Assembly: GCA_036847245.1 (NCBI GenBank)
Contig: DAIUAL010000096.1
Location: 1 to 11,918, forward strand
DNA from: UBA4661 sp002405405
GTDB lineage: Bacteria > Bacteroidota > Ignavibacteria > Kapaibacteriales > UBA4661
Direction: 5' to 3'
Length of the DNA: 11,918 bases
Shown: positions 1 to 6,668 of the stretch, in pieces
How the letters are laid out: every line of letters begins with the position of its first letter
Position numbering within the stretch: the first letter of the stretch is position 1
Notes under the pieces: generated by a model
Databases searched by the model: none
Told to the model about the DNA's origin: nothing
The model's input: only the letters and a program-made list of their open reading frames with translations
Program-made: the position numbers and the translations under genes

Positions 1-22
1 AAAAGGAATGAAAGAATAAGGT

Positions 23-430
23 TTAGCAACATGGTTCTTCTGTTGGTGCTGTTTGTACACCTGTATCATTGAGTGCTTGAAAATGTTCCGGTATTGTTTG
101 CGAGGGATCGCGTTTCATATTATCAAACTTGCGAAACCAAACACCCATAAAGTCTTTGAACTTCATCCATGTGCGTTCATTAATACAATAGCACACAGCA
201 GGACCTTCGATTTTGCCTTTAATAAGTCCGGCACGCTTGAGTTCTTTCAGGTGCTGTGAAACAGTCGATTGTGCAAGGGGGATCTCAGCAACAATATCGC
301 CGCAGACACAGGAATTTGTTCTGAGCAAATGCTCAAGAATAGCAACACGTGCAGGGTGTGCAAGTGCCTTGAGGAGAGCTGCAATGTCATTTTGTCTCTT
401 AGAGAATTCTTCAGTTTTTGATGTGCCCAT
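23..430 (-). CDS. arsR: ArsR/SmtB-family winged-helix metalloregulator
   Basis: A 135-residue repressor of the ArsR/SmtB family; these bind DNA as dimers and release it on binding metal(loid) ions such as arsenite. The DNA-binding segment is visible at about residues 52-70 (LAQSTVSQHLKELKRAGLI), preceded by the typical LLKALAHPARVAIL helix. Cysteines occur as a pair in C41-V-C43, the place of the E. coli ArsR CVC arsenite site, as C80/C82, and as a C-terminal Cys-Cys (134-135). This pattern fits a thiol-ligated metal(loid) or redox sensor; arsenic is an inference. The ATG at 430 is preceded by AAAGGAG at 8 nt spacing, the clearest ribosome site in the window. Two palindromes lie just upstream and suggest autoregulation. 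Genes it may control would lie beyond the left edge, since transcription runs that way. Confidence 0.93.
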   Translation of the reverse strand: MGTSKTEEFSKRQNDIAALLKALAHPARVAILEHLLRTNSCVCGDIVAEIPLAQSTVSQHLKELKRAGLIKGKIEGPAVCYCINERTWMKFKDFMGVWFRKFDNMKRDPSQTIPEHFQALNDTGVQTAPTEEPCC

Positions 431-472
431 ACTTCATGCTCCTTTGTGAAACCATAATGAAAGAAAGTCAAT

Positions 473-522
473 CTTATCGCAATATACCGATAAGAGTTGT
501 TTTATCGTAATAATACGATGAG
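473..522. promoter_or_regulatory. Tandem palindromic operators upstream of arsR
   Basis: Two 22-bp half-symmetric sites at 473-494 and 501-522 match at 16 of 22 positions when aligned without gaps. The first has perfect arms CTTATCG (473-479) and CGATAAG (488-494). The second has ATCGTA (504-509) and TACGAT (514-519). Their centres are 28 bp apart. They lie 43-92 bp upstream of the arsR ATG, where an ArsR repressor would be expected to bind its own promoter. A possible sigma70-like pair (TTGCGA, then CATTAT 17 nt later, read on the minus strand) begins within the proximal site. The palindromes are read directly; the assignment to this ArsR is inference from position. Confidence 0.7.
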
Positions 523-663
523 TTTATTTTTTTTTATATGTGTTGAAAACAAGCTTGCTTTCTGCGCACATTCTTTGCATTTTCGGTTAGTTTGCTGTGC
601 ACAAAATGATGATCTGTGTATCATAATGTTTTGATTCTTTCTATCACCAATTTGCTGAATTGT

Positions 664-1143
664 ATGATCAACCCCACAACACTCAACCGATTGCATTTTC
701 AACACTTGGCTATACGATTGCACATACAGGGCTATTCAGAAGAACAGATTCGTAAGCAGGTGCAACTTGATGGTCAACCCGCTAAATGGTCGGCTGCACA
801 GAATATTGCTCATCTTGGTGCATACCAAGAACTTGTAACACGTATTCGTATCCCGGGTATTGTGGCAGGTGTATTGACATCTTTTGAGCCATTGAAGTCT
901 GATAATGATGCCGATTTTTTAGCTTGGTGTGAATACACGACAATCAATATGCTGGATACATTAGAATCTACACGCAATAATTTTATTGAGTTAACAGAAG
1001 ATCTTTCCCCTGATGATCTGGCACAAACAGCGACTCATGCCCGCTATGGCACGATGAATGTCGAGCAGTGGATTGAGTTCTTTTTACTTCATGAGGCACA
1101 TCATATCTTTACAATCTTTCGGCGATTACGAGGGGTGGCGTGA
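664..1143 (+). CDS. DinB-family (DinB_2-like) four-helix protein
   Basis: A 159-residue protein resembling the DinB/YfiT superfamily of metal-binding four-helix bundles, which includes thiol-transferases and many members without known activity. The usual ligand pattern is present: a His in IAHLGAYQ (H50) following a Trp (W42), and a C-terminal LLHEAHHIFTI segment with H143 and H146/H147. Such members often bind Zn or Ni. The frame stays open upstream to a GTG at 616, but the ATG at 664 gives the usual domain boundary (MINPTTLNRLHFQHLAI) and is preferred. No clear ribosome site precedes it. It is divergent from arsR, but no shared function can be inferred. Substrate unknown. Confidence 0.8.
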   Translation: MINPTTLNRLHFQHLAIRLHIQGYSEEQIRKQVQLDGQPAKWSAAQNIAHLGAYQELVTRIRIPGIVAGVLTSFEPLKSDNDADFLAWCEYTTINMLDTLESTRNNFIELTEDLSPDDLAQTATHARYGTMNVEQWIEFFLLHEAHHIFTIFRRLRGVA

Positions 1144-1183
1144 AGTTTCAACCCAGGATAAGGCACTATTTTACAAGATTTAT

Positions 1184-1267
1184 TGAGTTTTCCACACGAA
1201 GGCATGAGTTTTCCACATAAAAACACAAGTTTTCCACATGTGGTGTGTGTGACTGAGATTTTCCACA
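1184..1267 (+). repeat. Array of four DnaA-box-like TTTTCCACA repeats
   Basis: TTTTCCACA occurs at 1188-1196, 1209-1217, 1230-1238 and 1259-1267, all on the same strand. The first three are exactly 21 bp apart, about two helical turns, and the fourth is 29 bp further on. The conserved core is longer in copies 1 and 2 (TGAGTTTTCCACA). The third copy runs into a CCACATGTGG palindrome (1234-1243). The word fits the relaxed DnaA-box consensus TTWTNCACA. The array sits in the 167-bp gap between the DinB-family gene and yciO and contains no supported gene. Candidate roles are a replication origin module, a DnaA-titrating site or a regulatory site for yciO. Confidence 0.6.
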
Positions 1268-1310
1268 TTAATGTTTTGAGCTGTTAATCTTTCTATCATG
1301 AGCGACGACG

Positions 1311-1949
1311 ATGGCAGCACTTTTTGTTGACATACACCCGGTAACGCCACAGCCTTCGCGTCTTGAGTCGGTTGCGATGGAAATAGAGCGTGGAGCGGTG
1401 ATCTTGTATCCTTCTGATACGGGATTTGCGTTGGGGTGTACATTGGCAAATAAGTCGGCAATCGAAAAAATTCGTATCATCCGAAATTTACCGGACAATA
1501 AACACCTGACGTTTTTATGTGATTCACTCACGCATATTGCAGAATATGCCAAGGTAAGCAATGCGATGTACAAAACTATCTAGCGATTGATTCCGGGACC
1601 GTTTACCTTCATTTTGCCGGCGACAAAATCTGTCCCTCGTTTTGCTCAAGACCCCAAACGCAGAACAACCGGTATTCGTGTGCCACAGAATACCATTGCT
1701 CTTGAGTTAATTCGTGCCATTGCTCATCCATTGATTTCGATTTCTGCCAAAACAGATGATGGACACCAAGAGCCGTACGAAGTTATCGAAGCATTGCAGC
1801 ATCGTGTTGATATTGTTATAACATCGCCCTATTATGACTTTGAGGGAGAATCTACCGTGATCGATATGACCACGGACGAATTTGCTATGATTCGTGCCGG
1901 TGCACGCTATGAAGAGGCACTTCCATATATGGCAGACATGCCTGACTAA
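1311..1949 (+). pseudogene. yciO: YciO-type Sua5/YrdC protein, interrupted by an in-frame TAG
   Basis: A member of the Sua5/YrdC/YciO fold family, whose better-known relatives make L-threonylcarbamoyladenylate for the t6A tRNA modification; the YciO subgroup has a less certain role. The reading frame from ATG 1311 to TAA 1949 gives 212 residue positions, the family's normal length. A TAG at 1581-1583 splits it after NAMYKTI. The next codons resume without any shift as RLIPGPFTFILPATKSVPR, a conserved family block. The nucleotide-binding start (GGVI-like ERGAVILYPSDTGFALGC) and the YciO-like IRNLPDNKHLTFLC are intact in the first part, and GIRVPQN and a C-terminal TVIDMTTDEFAMIRAGA lie in the second. 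By comparison with E. coli YciO from memory, the stop sits where a Lys is usual, so an AAG-to-TAG change would explain it. It could be a fresh nonsense mutation, a sequencing error or readthrough. Confidence 0.85.
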
Positions 1950-1991
1950 GGGAGTAGCAACCGCAAGGCAAACAAAGTCAGATAAGCACCT

Positions 1992-3140
1992 TTATACTTC
2001 TAAGACCGCCGTTGTACGTTCAGTCATGAGGGCGATAAACTGTTGAAAAAGGTAATCTGAATCATGCGTTCCCGGGGATGCTTCGGGGTGATATTGCACG
2101 CAGAAGACGGGCAGTGTTTTGTGGCGAAAACCTGCAACACTTTGGTCGTTGAGGTTGGTATGGGTCAGTTCCAAGAAGTCCGGCATAGTATCGTGCGCAA
2201 CACCAAAGCCATGATTTTGCGAGGTAATTTCAATGCGACCGAGCAAGTGATTCTTAACCGGATGATTAGCGCCACGATGACCAAAGCGCAGTTTGTAGGT
2301 CGACGCACCAAAGGCAAGGGCAAGAAGTTGATGTCCCAAACAAATACCAAATGTTGGAAACTCCTGTACTAGGGCACGAATAGTTTCGATAGTGTAGGTA
2401 ACAGCTGAAGGATCGCCGGGACCATTTGACAAAAACAGACCATCAGGTTGAATGGCACGAATATCATCAGCTGTTGCATTGCTAGGAAAGACGATGACTT
2501 CGCAATTGTATTGTGCGAGGCGACGCAAAATGTTACGCTTAATACCATAGTCAATTGCCGCTACCCGAAAGCGTTTGGTTGATGTAAATCCTTGTGTACC
2601 GAGTAACAAAGGTTCGTCTTGGGACTCAAATGTATACGATGCTGATGTCGTAACAAATCGTGTCAAGTCGAGACCCTCCATTGAAGGAATAGACCGTGCT
2701 CGCTCAACGAGCACAGATGCATCAGATTCTTTCGCTGAGATAATACCGCGCATCACACCTTCGCTCCGCAGGATGCGTACTAAACTTCGAGTATCAATGC
2801 CCTGAATACCAATTTTTTTATGATGGATGAGATACTCTTCGAGTGATTGTACTGCGCGCCAATTAGAATGAACGCGAGCATATTCACGCACAATCATACC
2901 TTCGGCTTGCAAGAAAGGAGACTCACCATCTTCGGGCGTGATACCATAATTTCCAATATGCGGATAGGTAAAAGTGAGAAGCTGTCCACGATAGCTTGGG
3001 TCGGTCAGGACTTCTTGATAACCTGTCAGAGCAGTGTTAAACACTACCTCGCCTTGTGCTTCAACTGTCGTGTCACCAAAAGCAAATCCCGAAAAAGTCA
3101 TTCCATTTTCTAATGCAAGCAGGGCAGGAGTCATAGTCAT
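1992..3140 (-). CDS. carA: Carbamoyl-phosphate synthase small subunit (glutaminase)
   Basis: The glutamine amidotransferase subunit of carbamoyl-phosphate synthetase. It hydrolyses glutamine and channels ammonia to CarB for arginine and pyrimidine synthesis in the cytoplasm. The N-terminal CarA domain (residues 1 to about 180; ALTGYQEVLTDPSYRGQ, NYGITPEDGES, GIDTRSLVRILR) is followed by a class I glutamine amidotransferase domain. Its nucleophile is Cys267 in FGICLGHQ, and the other catalytic residues are His351 and Glu353 in YHPEASPGTHD; the numbering is nearly that of the E. coli enzyme. The start at ATG 3140 (382 residues) is chosen because MTMTPALLALENGMTFSG is the usual beginning. An ATG at 3134 is nearly equivalent, and an upstream ATG at 3197 adds 19 residues unlike the family and lies over the promoter. 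carB is not adjacent in this window. Confidence 0.97.
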   Translation of the reverse strand: MTMTPALLALENGMTFSGFAFGDTTVEAQGEVVFNTALTGYQEVLTDPSYRGQLLTFTYPHIGNYGITPEDGESPFLQAEGMIVREYARVHSNWRAVQSLEEYLIHHKKIGIQGIDTRSLVRILRSEGVMRGIISAKESDASVLVERARSIPSMEGLDLTRFVTTSASYTFESQDEPLLLGTQGFTSTKRFRVAAIDYGIKRNILRRLAQYNCEVIVFPSNATADDIRAIQPDGLFLSNGPGDPSAVTYTIETIRALVQEFPTFGICLGHQLLALAFGASTYKLRFGHRGANHPVKNHLLGRIEITSQNHGFGVAHDTMPDFLELTHTNLNDQSVAGFRHKTLPVFCVQYHPEASPGTHDSDYLFQQFIALMTERTTAVLEV

Positions 3141-3201
3141 ACGAGGAAATATCAATGGCTCAAAAAGTGTGCATGATTTGCACCGAATGAATTGCAAAAG
3201 C

Positions 3202-3232
3202 CAAAACTATGCAATGTCTGCTGTGCCACAAA
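3202..3232 (-). promoter_or_regulatory. Bacteroidota-type promoter of carA
   Basis: Read on the minus strand, TTTG (3229-3232) is followed after 19 nt by TAGTTTTG (3202-3209). This matches the primary sigma promoter described for Bacteroidota (TTTG-N19-TAnnTTTG) in both elements and spacing. Transcription would begin about 55 nt upstream of the carA ATG at 3140. This also argues against the longer carA frame starting at 3197. Confidence 0.65.
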
Positions 3233-3304
3233 AGAATAACGCAGAACAAAGCTTATGAAAGGATGTAGGACATATCGGAACTGCGCCGTATTTTCAAGTG
3301 TTAA

Positions 3305-3565
3305 ATAAGCATAGCAAAGTCTAATGCAAATTGTGCGCAACCCCAAAAGCATTGTGCAAATGGCACACAATGCTGCTGTCATCAAACGAGTTTCATCTTC
3401 CCAATACAATCAAACATACCGCCTCATGTCCCGTTAGCACAGAGTAGTGCTTACCGTACTGCTCATGGTACTCCCCATGAACAACATAAACAACAGCCCC
3501 TTGCCACGGAAGCTCAATATCGTGTCGGCAACAGAGTTCTTGTCCTGAATCAGAGTTATGAACCA
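3305..3565 (+). other. Open frame before the HNH gene, conserved N-terminus without a start codon
   Basis: The 425-bp carA-HNH gap (3141-3565) holds the carA promoter at its left end and then this stop-free frame, in phase with the HNH gene. The last part reads RVLVLNQSYEPMSV (from 3533), a hallmark of the N-terminus of this HNH family, so translation should begin upstream of 3566. No ATG, GTG or TTG occurs in frame between the stop at 3302-3304 and 3566. Out-of-frame starts exist at ATG 3370 and at ATG 3465 and 3477. A one- or two-base frame change near 3440-3530 would join one of them to the gene. Confidence 0.6.
3348..3374. repeat. Inverted repeat, 9-bp arms
   Basis: AGCATTGTG (3348-3356) and CACAATGCT (3366-3374) are perfect inverse complements separated by 9 nt. 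A related TTGTGCGCAA lies just to the left (3331-3340). No T-run follows, so it is not a simple terminator. It could be an operator between carA and the HNH gene. No function is shown. Confidence 0.4.
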
Positions 3566-4024
3566 ATGAGTGTGTGTGGCGTTCACAAAGCCATTAGTTT
3601 ACTCTTTCTTTCGAAGGCAGATGTCGTAGAGATTTATCCCGATCATGTTTTGCGCTCTGTATCGCTTGTGCTGGAATATCCAAGCGTGATTCGTTTGCGC
3701 CGTTATATTCACTTGCCTATCAAATCAGTTGAACTTTCGCGTAAAAATGTCATGCGCCGTGATAATCACCAATGCCAGTATTGTGGTGTAACTAAACCAC
3801 CCCTGACGGTCGATCATGTCATGCCTCGTTCACGCGGTGGTCAAGATACATGGGAAAACCTTGTTACAGCATGTATCAAATGTAATGTGAAAAAAGGTAA
3901 TCGCACACCGGAAGAAGCACACATGAAGCTCCGTGTTGTACCACGCAGACCCAGCCATGTTGCATTTCTTAAAAATTTCGGTGGTGATATCCATGAAACA
4001 TGGCGACCATACCTTTTTATGTAA
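3566..4024 (+). CDS. HNH endonuclease family protein
   Basis: A protein with an HNH (beta-beta-alpha metal) nuclease domain, of the widespread group in bacteria and phages whose biological role is mostly unknown. From the ATG at 3566 (152 residues) the zinc-binding CxxC pairs are C70/C73 (CQYC) and C103/C106 (CIKC). The catalytic segment is TVDHVMPRSRGG with D83-H84, followed by WENLV (N98) and the usual KKGNRTPEEA. The N-terminal half (AISLLFLSKADVVEIY and PSVIRLRRYIHLP) is also typical. The family motif RVLVLNQxYEPxxV is encoded in frame just upstream, so this ATG is probably not the true start and the 5' end is unresolved. It does not resemble an intron-homing enzyme in context; no intron or split gene is visible nearby. 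Confidence 0.88.
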   Translation: MSVCGVHKAISLLFLSKADVVEIYPDHVLRSVSLVLEYPSVIRLRRYIHLPIKSVELSRKNVMRRDNHQCQYCGVTKPPLTVDHVMPRSRGGQDTWENLVTACIKCNVKKGNRTPEEAHMKLRVVPRRPSHVAFLKNFGGDIHETWRPYLFM

Positions 4025-4031
4025 TCATTGA

Positions 4032-4039
4032 TATGTTTG
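4032..4039 (+). promoter_or_regulatory. Possible -7 element before the cupredoxin-cyclase-barrel operon
   Basis: TATGTTTG matches the TAnnTTTG -7 element of Bacteroidota promoters and lies in the 155-bp gap before the gene at 4180. No TTTG is present 19-20 nt upstream, so the match is to one element only. It would give a leader of roughly 135 nt. Weak call. Confidence 0.3.
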
Positions 4040-4179
4040 TTTTTCGTAGAATGTAAGCAAATTGAGTTGCTATGATTTCAGTAAATTGTCCGAAGAAATC
4101 AAGAATACTCTCTGAGAAAAACACATGGTAATATATAGACCCATGATGCAACTCTGTAATACCTCAATCCCACAACATT

Positions 4180-4914
4180 ATGCGAAGATATTCTTTACCT
4201 TACTTGCTGTTGAGTCTTTCAATTTGTTCGTTTGTTCTAAGTACTCATGCCAAAGTGTTATGTCAAACAGGAAGTATTGAAGGGGTCATTACACTCCGCT
4301 TGCAAGTAAAAAGTGCACGTGCACTGCGCGGTAATGCATACCGCACGCAAACAAATACAGCAAGCCCTGCCAAACAAGATGTTCCGCGCTTTGATGATGT
4401 TATTATCAGTATGCACCCGCAGTCATTCAAAGTAAAAACGACACCGATCAAGGATAATACACCGGCAACAAGAATTGTTCAGCAGAATGCAACATTTATT
4501 CCGCATGTGCTACCGATTGTTCAGTACTCAACAGTATATTTCACCAATGAAGATCCTTTCTATCATAATGTTTTTAGCGTCACGCCCGGTGCGAAATTCA
4601 ATGTAGGACGTCGGGCTAAAGGTGAAATTTTCGGTCAGCAAATGCCTGATTCTGATGTCCTCAAATCAGAAATCAAGGGGCTTGGTGAAATACGCCTCTT
4701 TTGCGATATCCATTCACAGATGAATGCGGTGATCTTAAGTCTTGATACGCCGTATTTTACTCGTGCCGGATCTGATGGCTCATATTCTTTACCACAGCTG
4801 CCTATTGGCAAGTATGAACTGCGTATCTATCATCCCGATGCCGGTACGCATCGTCAAAGTGTGGATATTAAAAACGGCGAAAAAGTAGTCACCAATTACA
4901 CTGTAACCAATTAA
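4180..4914 (+). CDS. Exported cupredoxin-like protein with carboxypeptidase-regulatory-like tail
   Basis: A 244-residue protein with a signal peptide (basic MRR, hydrophobic core to about residue 21, likely cleavage after STHA at 24), so it is periplasmic or surface-exposed. The centre has the cupredoxin pattern often annotated as a methylamine-utilisation-like protein: VYFTNEDPFYHNVFSV supplies His129, and FCDIHSQM supplies Cys175, His178 and Met181. This is a Cx2Hx2M arrangement that would complete a type 1 copper site. The C-terminus (DGSYSLPQLPIGKYELRIYHPD, about 199-220, continuing to the end) looks like a carboxypeptidase regulatory-like beta-sandwich. A role as an electron carrier or copper-binding sensor partner is inference. 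It is followed after 26 nt by the cyclase gene, suggesting one transcript. Confidence 0.85.
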   Translation: MRRYSLPYLLLSLSICSFVLSTHAKVLCQTGSIEGVITLRLQVKSARALRGNAYRTQTNTASPAKQDVPRFDDVIISMHPQSFKVKTTPIKDNTPATRIVQQNATFIPHVLPIVQYSTVYFTNEDPFYHNVFSVTPGAKFNVGRRAKGEIFGQQMPDSDVLKSEIKGLGEIRLFCDIHSQMNAVILSLDTPYFTRAGSDGSYSLPQLPIGKYELRIYHPDAGTHRQSVDIKNGEKVVTNYTVTN

Positions 4915-4940
4915 GTCATGATTTCTGTTCTGTGGTCGGT

Positions 4941-6668
4941 ATGAAGTTCGGCATCAATATCAAACTTTTTCTTGTTCTATTCGCGTTTACCCTAATTGTA
5001 ATTGTGGGTATCGTGAGTGTAATGTCACGCATGATGGAGAACTCGATATCAACAAAGGTTATCAGTGATTTTTATCATGCACAGACGATTGGTAAAAAAG
5101 AACAACTCTTGCGCTATGAGCGATTATTGGAATCGGCGAGTTTGATTGTTGAAAATTCTACTTTCAAAGCCAATGTCTCGCTGGAGCAATCAGGGCAGAG
5201 TATTTCGCCTGCATATCATGCTTCGGTACAGTTTAGTGTTGAAGAATTTGCACAGTTTGTTGTGGCAGACATGTTTGTTGTACTCAACAAACAAGGTAGG
5301 GTAATTGCACGACTTGGCGAACCGGATCGCTATGGCGACGATGTGCTCGATATTCCCGGCGTACGAGATTGCTTGGCAGGTATTGCTCCACCATTGGTAC
5401 CGGAATCTGTCACGATTTTCAAAGAGCGTGGTGTGTTATATCAAATTGTCAGTGTGCCGATTGTACTTGGTGTTGTTGGACAAGAGTCAATTGTGGGAGT
5501 ATGTATTCTTGGTAAAAAAATTCTGCAAGAAGATCTTGCCAGTATGGCATCATCAACAGGGTTAGATATTGTTATTGCCGATAGCAATGATGTTTTGGTA
5601 GCTTCGCGAGCAACGGAGTCGCGCGACATCAAGAAAATTCAAGAAGAGTATGCCGCTACAATTCAGACAGCTCTGCAAACACGGAATGTCAGTTCGGCAC
5701 TGACAGCAAGATTGTATAGCCAAGAAAATCTTATTGCCTTCTCACCGGTGGGGAAAGGGGCAGAGGCATACTATGTCTTTGTTGCCTCAAAAGATAAAGA
5801 GTTGGCATTGCTACGAGAATTGCAAAAAGTCATAGTGTTTGTTGGTGGTGCAGCATTGTTGATTGCTATTATCGTCGCATATTTTATTGGTCGAAGAGTG
5901 ACACGTCCGATTATTGCTCTTACTCACGCTATGGCATCAGCATCGCAAGGCGATATGAATGTTACGGTGCAATATCATGCGCATGATGAGATTGGTGTAT
6001 TAGCGCAGGCATTTAATCAGATGATGGTGTATTTGCGTGAGCGACTGCACCTGATGAAGTATGTCGGATCACATACGCAAGCAATGGTCTCGTCTCGTTC
6101 GCATGATGAAGCAGGACAAGAGTTAGGCGGTTCGCGTGTTTCAATGGCTGTACTCTTTTCCGATATACGAGGATTCACCGCTTATAGTGAACGCGAAGAG
6201 CCGGAAAATATTGTTTCCATGCTCAATGCGTGTTTGGGATTGCAAAGTGCTATTGTACAAAAATTCGGTGGCTCAATTGATAAGTTCGTGGGCGATGAGC
6301 TTATGGCTCTTTTCTCCGGTGATGATAGTGTTGCTCGTGCGATTAGTTGTGCGGGCGAAATACAGCAAGCAATGCAAGCACAGTTTACAGTGGGTTATAA
6401 CTTATCTATTGGCATCGGGATTAATTATGGTCCGATGGTGTTGGGAAATATCGGTGCAGAGCATCGTATGGATTATACTGTCATTGGTTCAACGGTCAAT
6501 TTAGCAGCACGATTGTGTTCGGCAGCAGAGCGTGGGCAAATTCTTATTCGCCATGATATCCTGCAAGAGTTTGCACCAACGACACGCATACGAAGCATTC
6601 AGCCACGACAGTTCAAAGGTATTCTGGATTCAATCGATATTGCAGAGGTGGAGTATGACGGTGAGTAA
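4941..6668 (+). CDS. Transmembrane class III adenylate cyclase with periplasmic sensor and HAMP
   Basis: A 575-residue inner-membrane signalling enzyme. Order of parts: TM1 (about 7-28), periplasmic region (about 29-296) with a Cache-like stretch (MFVVLNKQGRVIARLGEPD), TM2 (about 297-317), HAMP (about 318-368, RRVTRPIIAL to DEIGVLAQAFNQM), then a class III nucleotidyl cyclase domain (about 398-565). The cyclase keeps the metal aspartates D408 (FSDIRGFT) and D452 (KFVGDEL), the purine-selecting K448 and T513 (DYTVIGS), and the transition-state residues N520 and R524 (NLAARL). ATP-to-cAMP activity is therefore expected, from family knowledge. An in-frame GTG at 4932 is possible, but ATG 4941 gives a better membrane-protein start. 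The ligand sensed is unknown; the neighbouring exported cupredoxin is a candidate partner. Confidence 0.92.
   Translation: MKFGINIKLFLVLFAFTLIVIVGIVSVMSRMMENSISTKVISDFYHAQTIGKKEQLLRYERLLESASLIVENSTFKANVSLEQSGQSISPAYHASVQFSVEEFAQFVVADMFVVLNKQGRVIARLGEPDRYGDDVLDIPGVRDCLAGIAPPLVPESVTIFKERGVLYQIVSVPIVLGVVGQESIVGVCILGKKILQEDLASMASSTGLDIVIADSNDVLVASRATESRDIKKIQEEYAATIQTALQTRNVSSALTARLYSQENLIAFSPVGKGAEAYYVFVASKDKELALLRELQKVIVFVGGAALLIAIIVAYFIGRRVTRPIIALTHAMASASQGDMNVTVQYHAHDEIGVLAQAFNQMMVYLRERLHLMKYVGSHTQAMVSSRSHDEAGQELGGSRVSMAVLFSDIRGFTAYSEREEPENIVSMLNACLGLQSAIVQKFGGSIDKFVGDELMALFSGDDSVARAISCAGEIQQAMQAQFTVGYNLSIGIGINYGPMVLGNIGAEHRMDYTVIGSTVNLAARLCSAAERGQILIRHDILQEFAPTTRIRSIQPRQFKGILDSIDIAEVEYDGE

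Noticed and set aside
1184..1267. CRISPR-like short repeat array
   Set aside because: The repeated unit is 9-13 bp with 8-20 bp between copies, too short for CRISPR repeats and spacers, and no cas gene is present.
1581..1583. TAG as pyrrolysine or a globally reassigned codon
   Set aside because: Other intact genes in the window end at TAG, the family is not a pyrrolysine protein, and no Pyl genes are seen. A local mutation is simpler.
6532..6654. Longer N-terminus for the barrel protein
   Set aside because: This stretch codes for the conserved end of the cyclase in another frame, and the signal peptide begins only at 6655.
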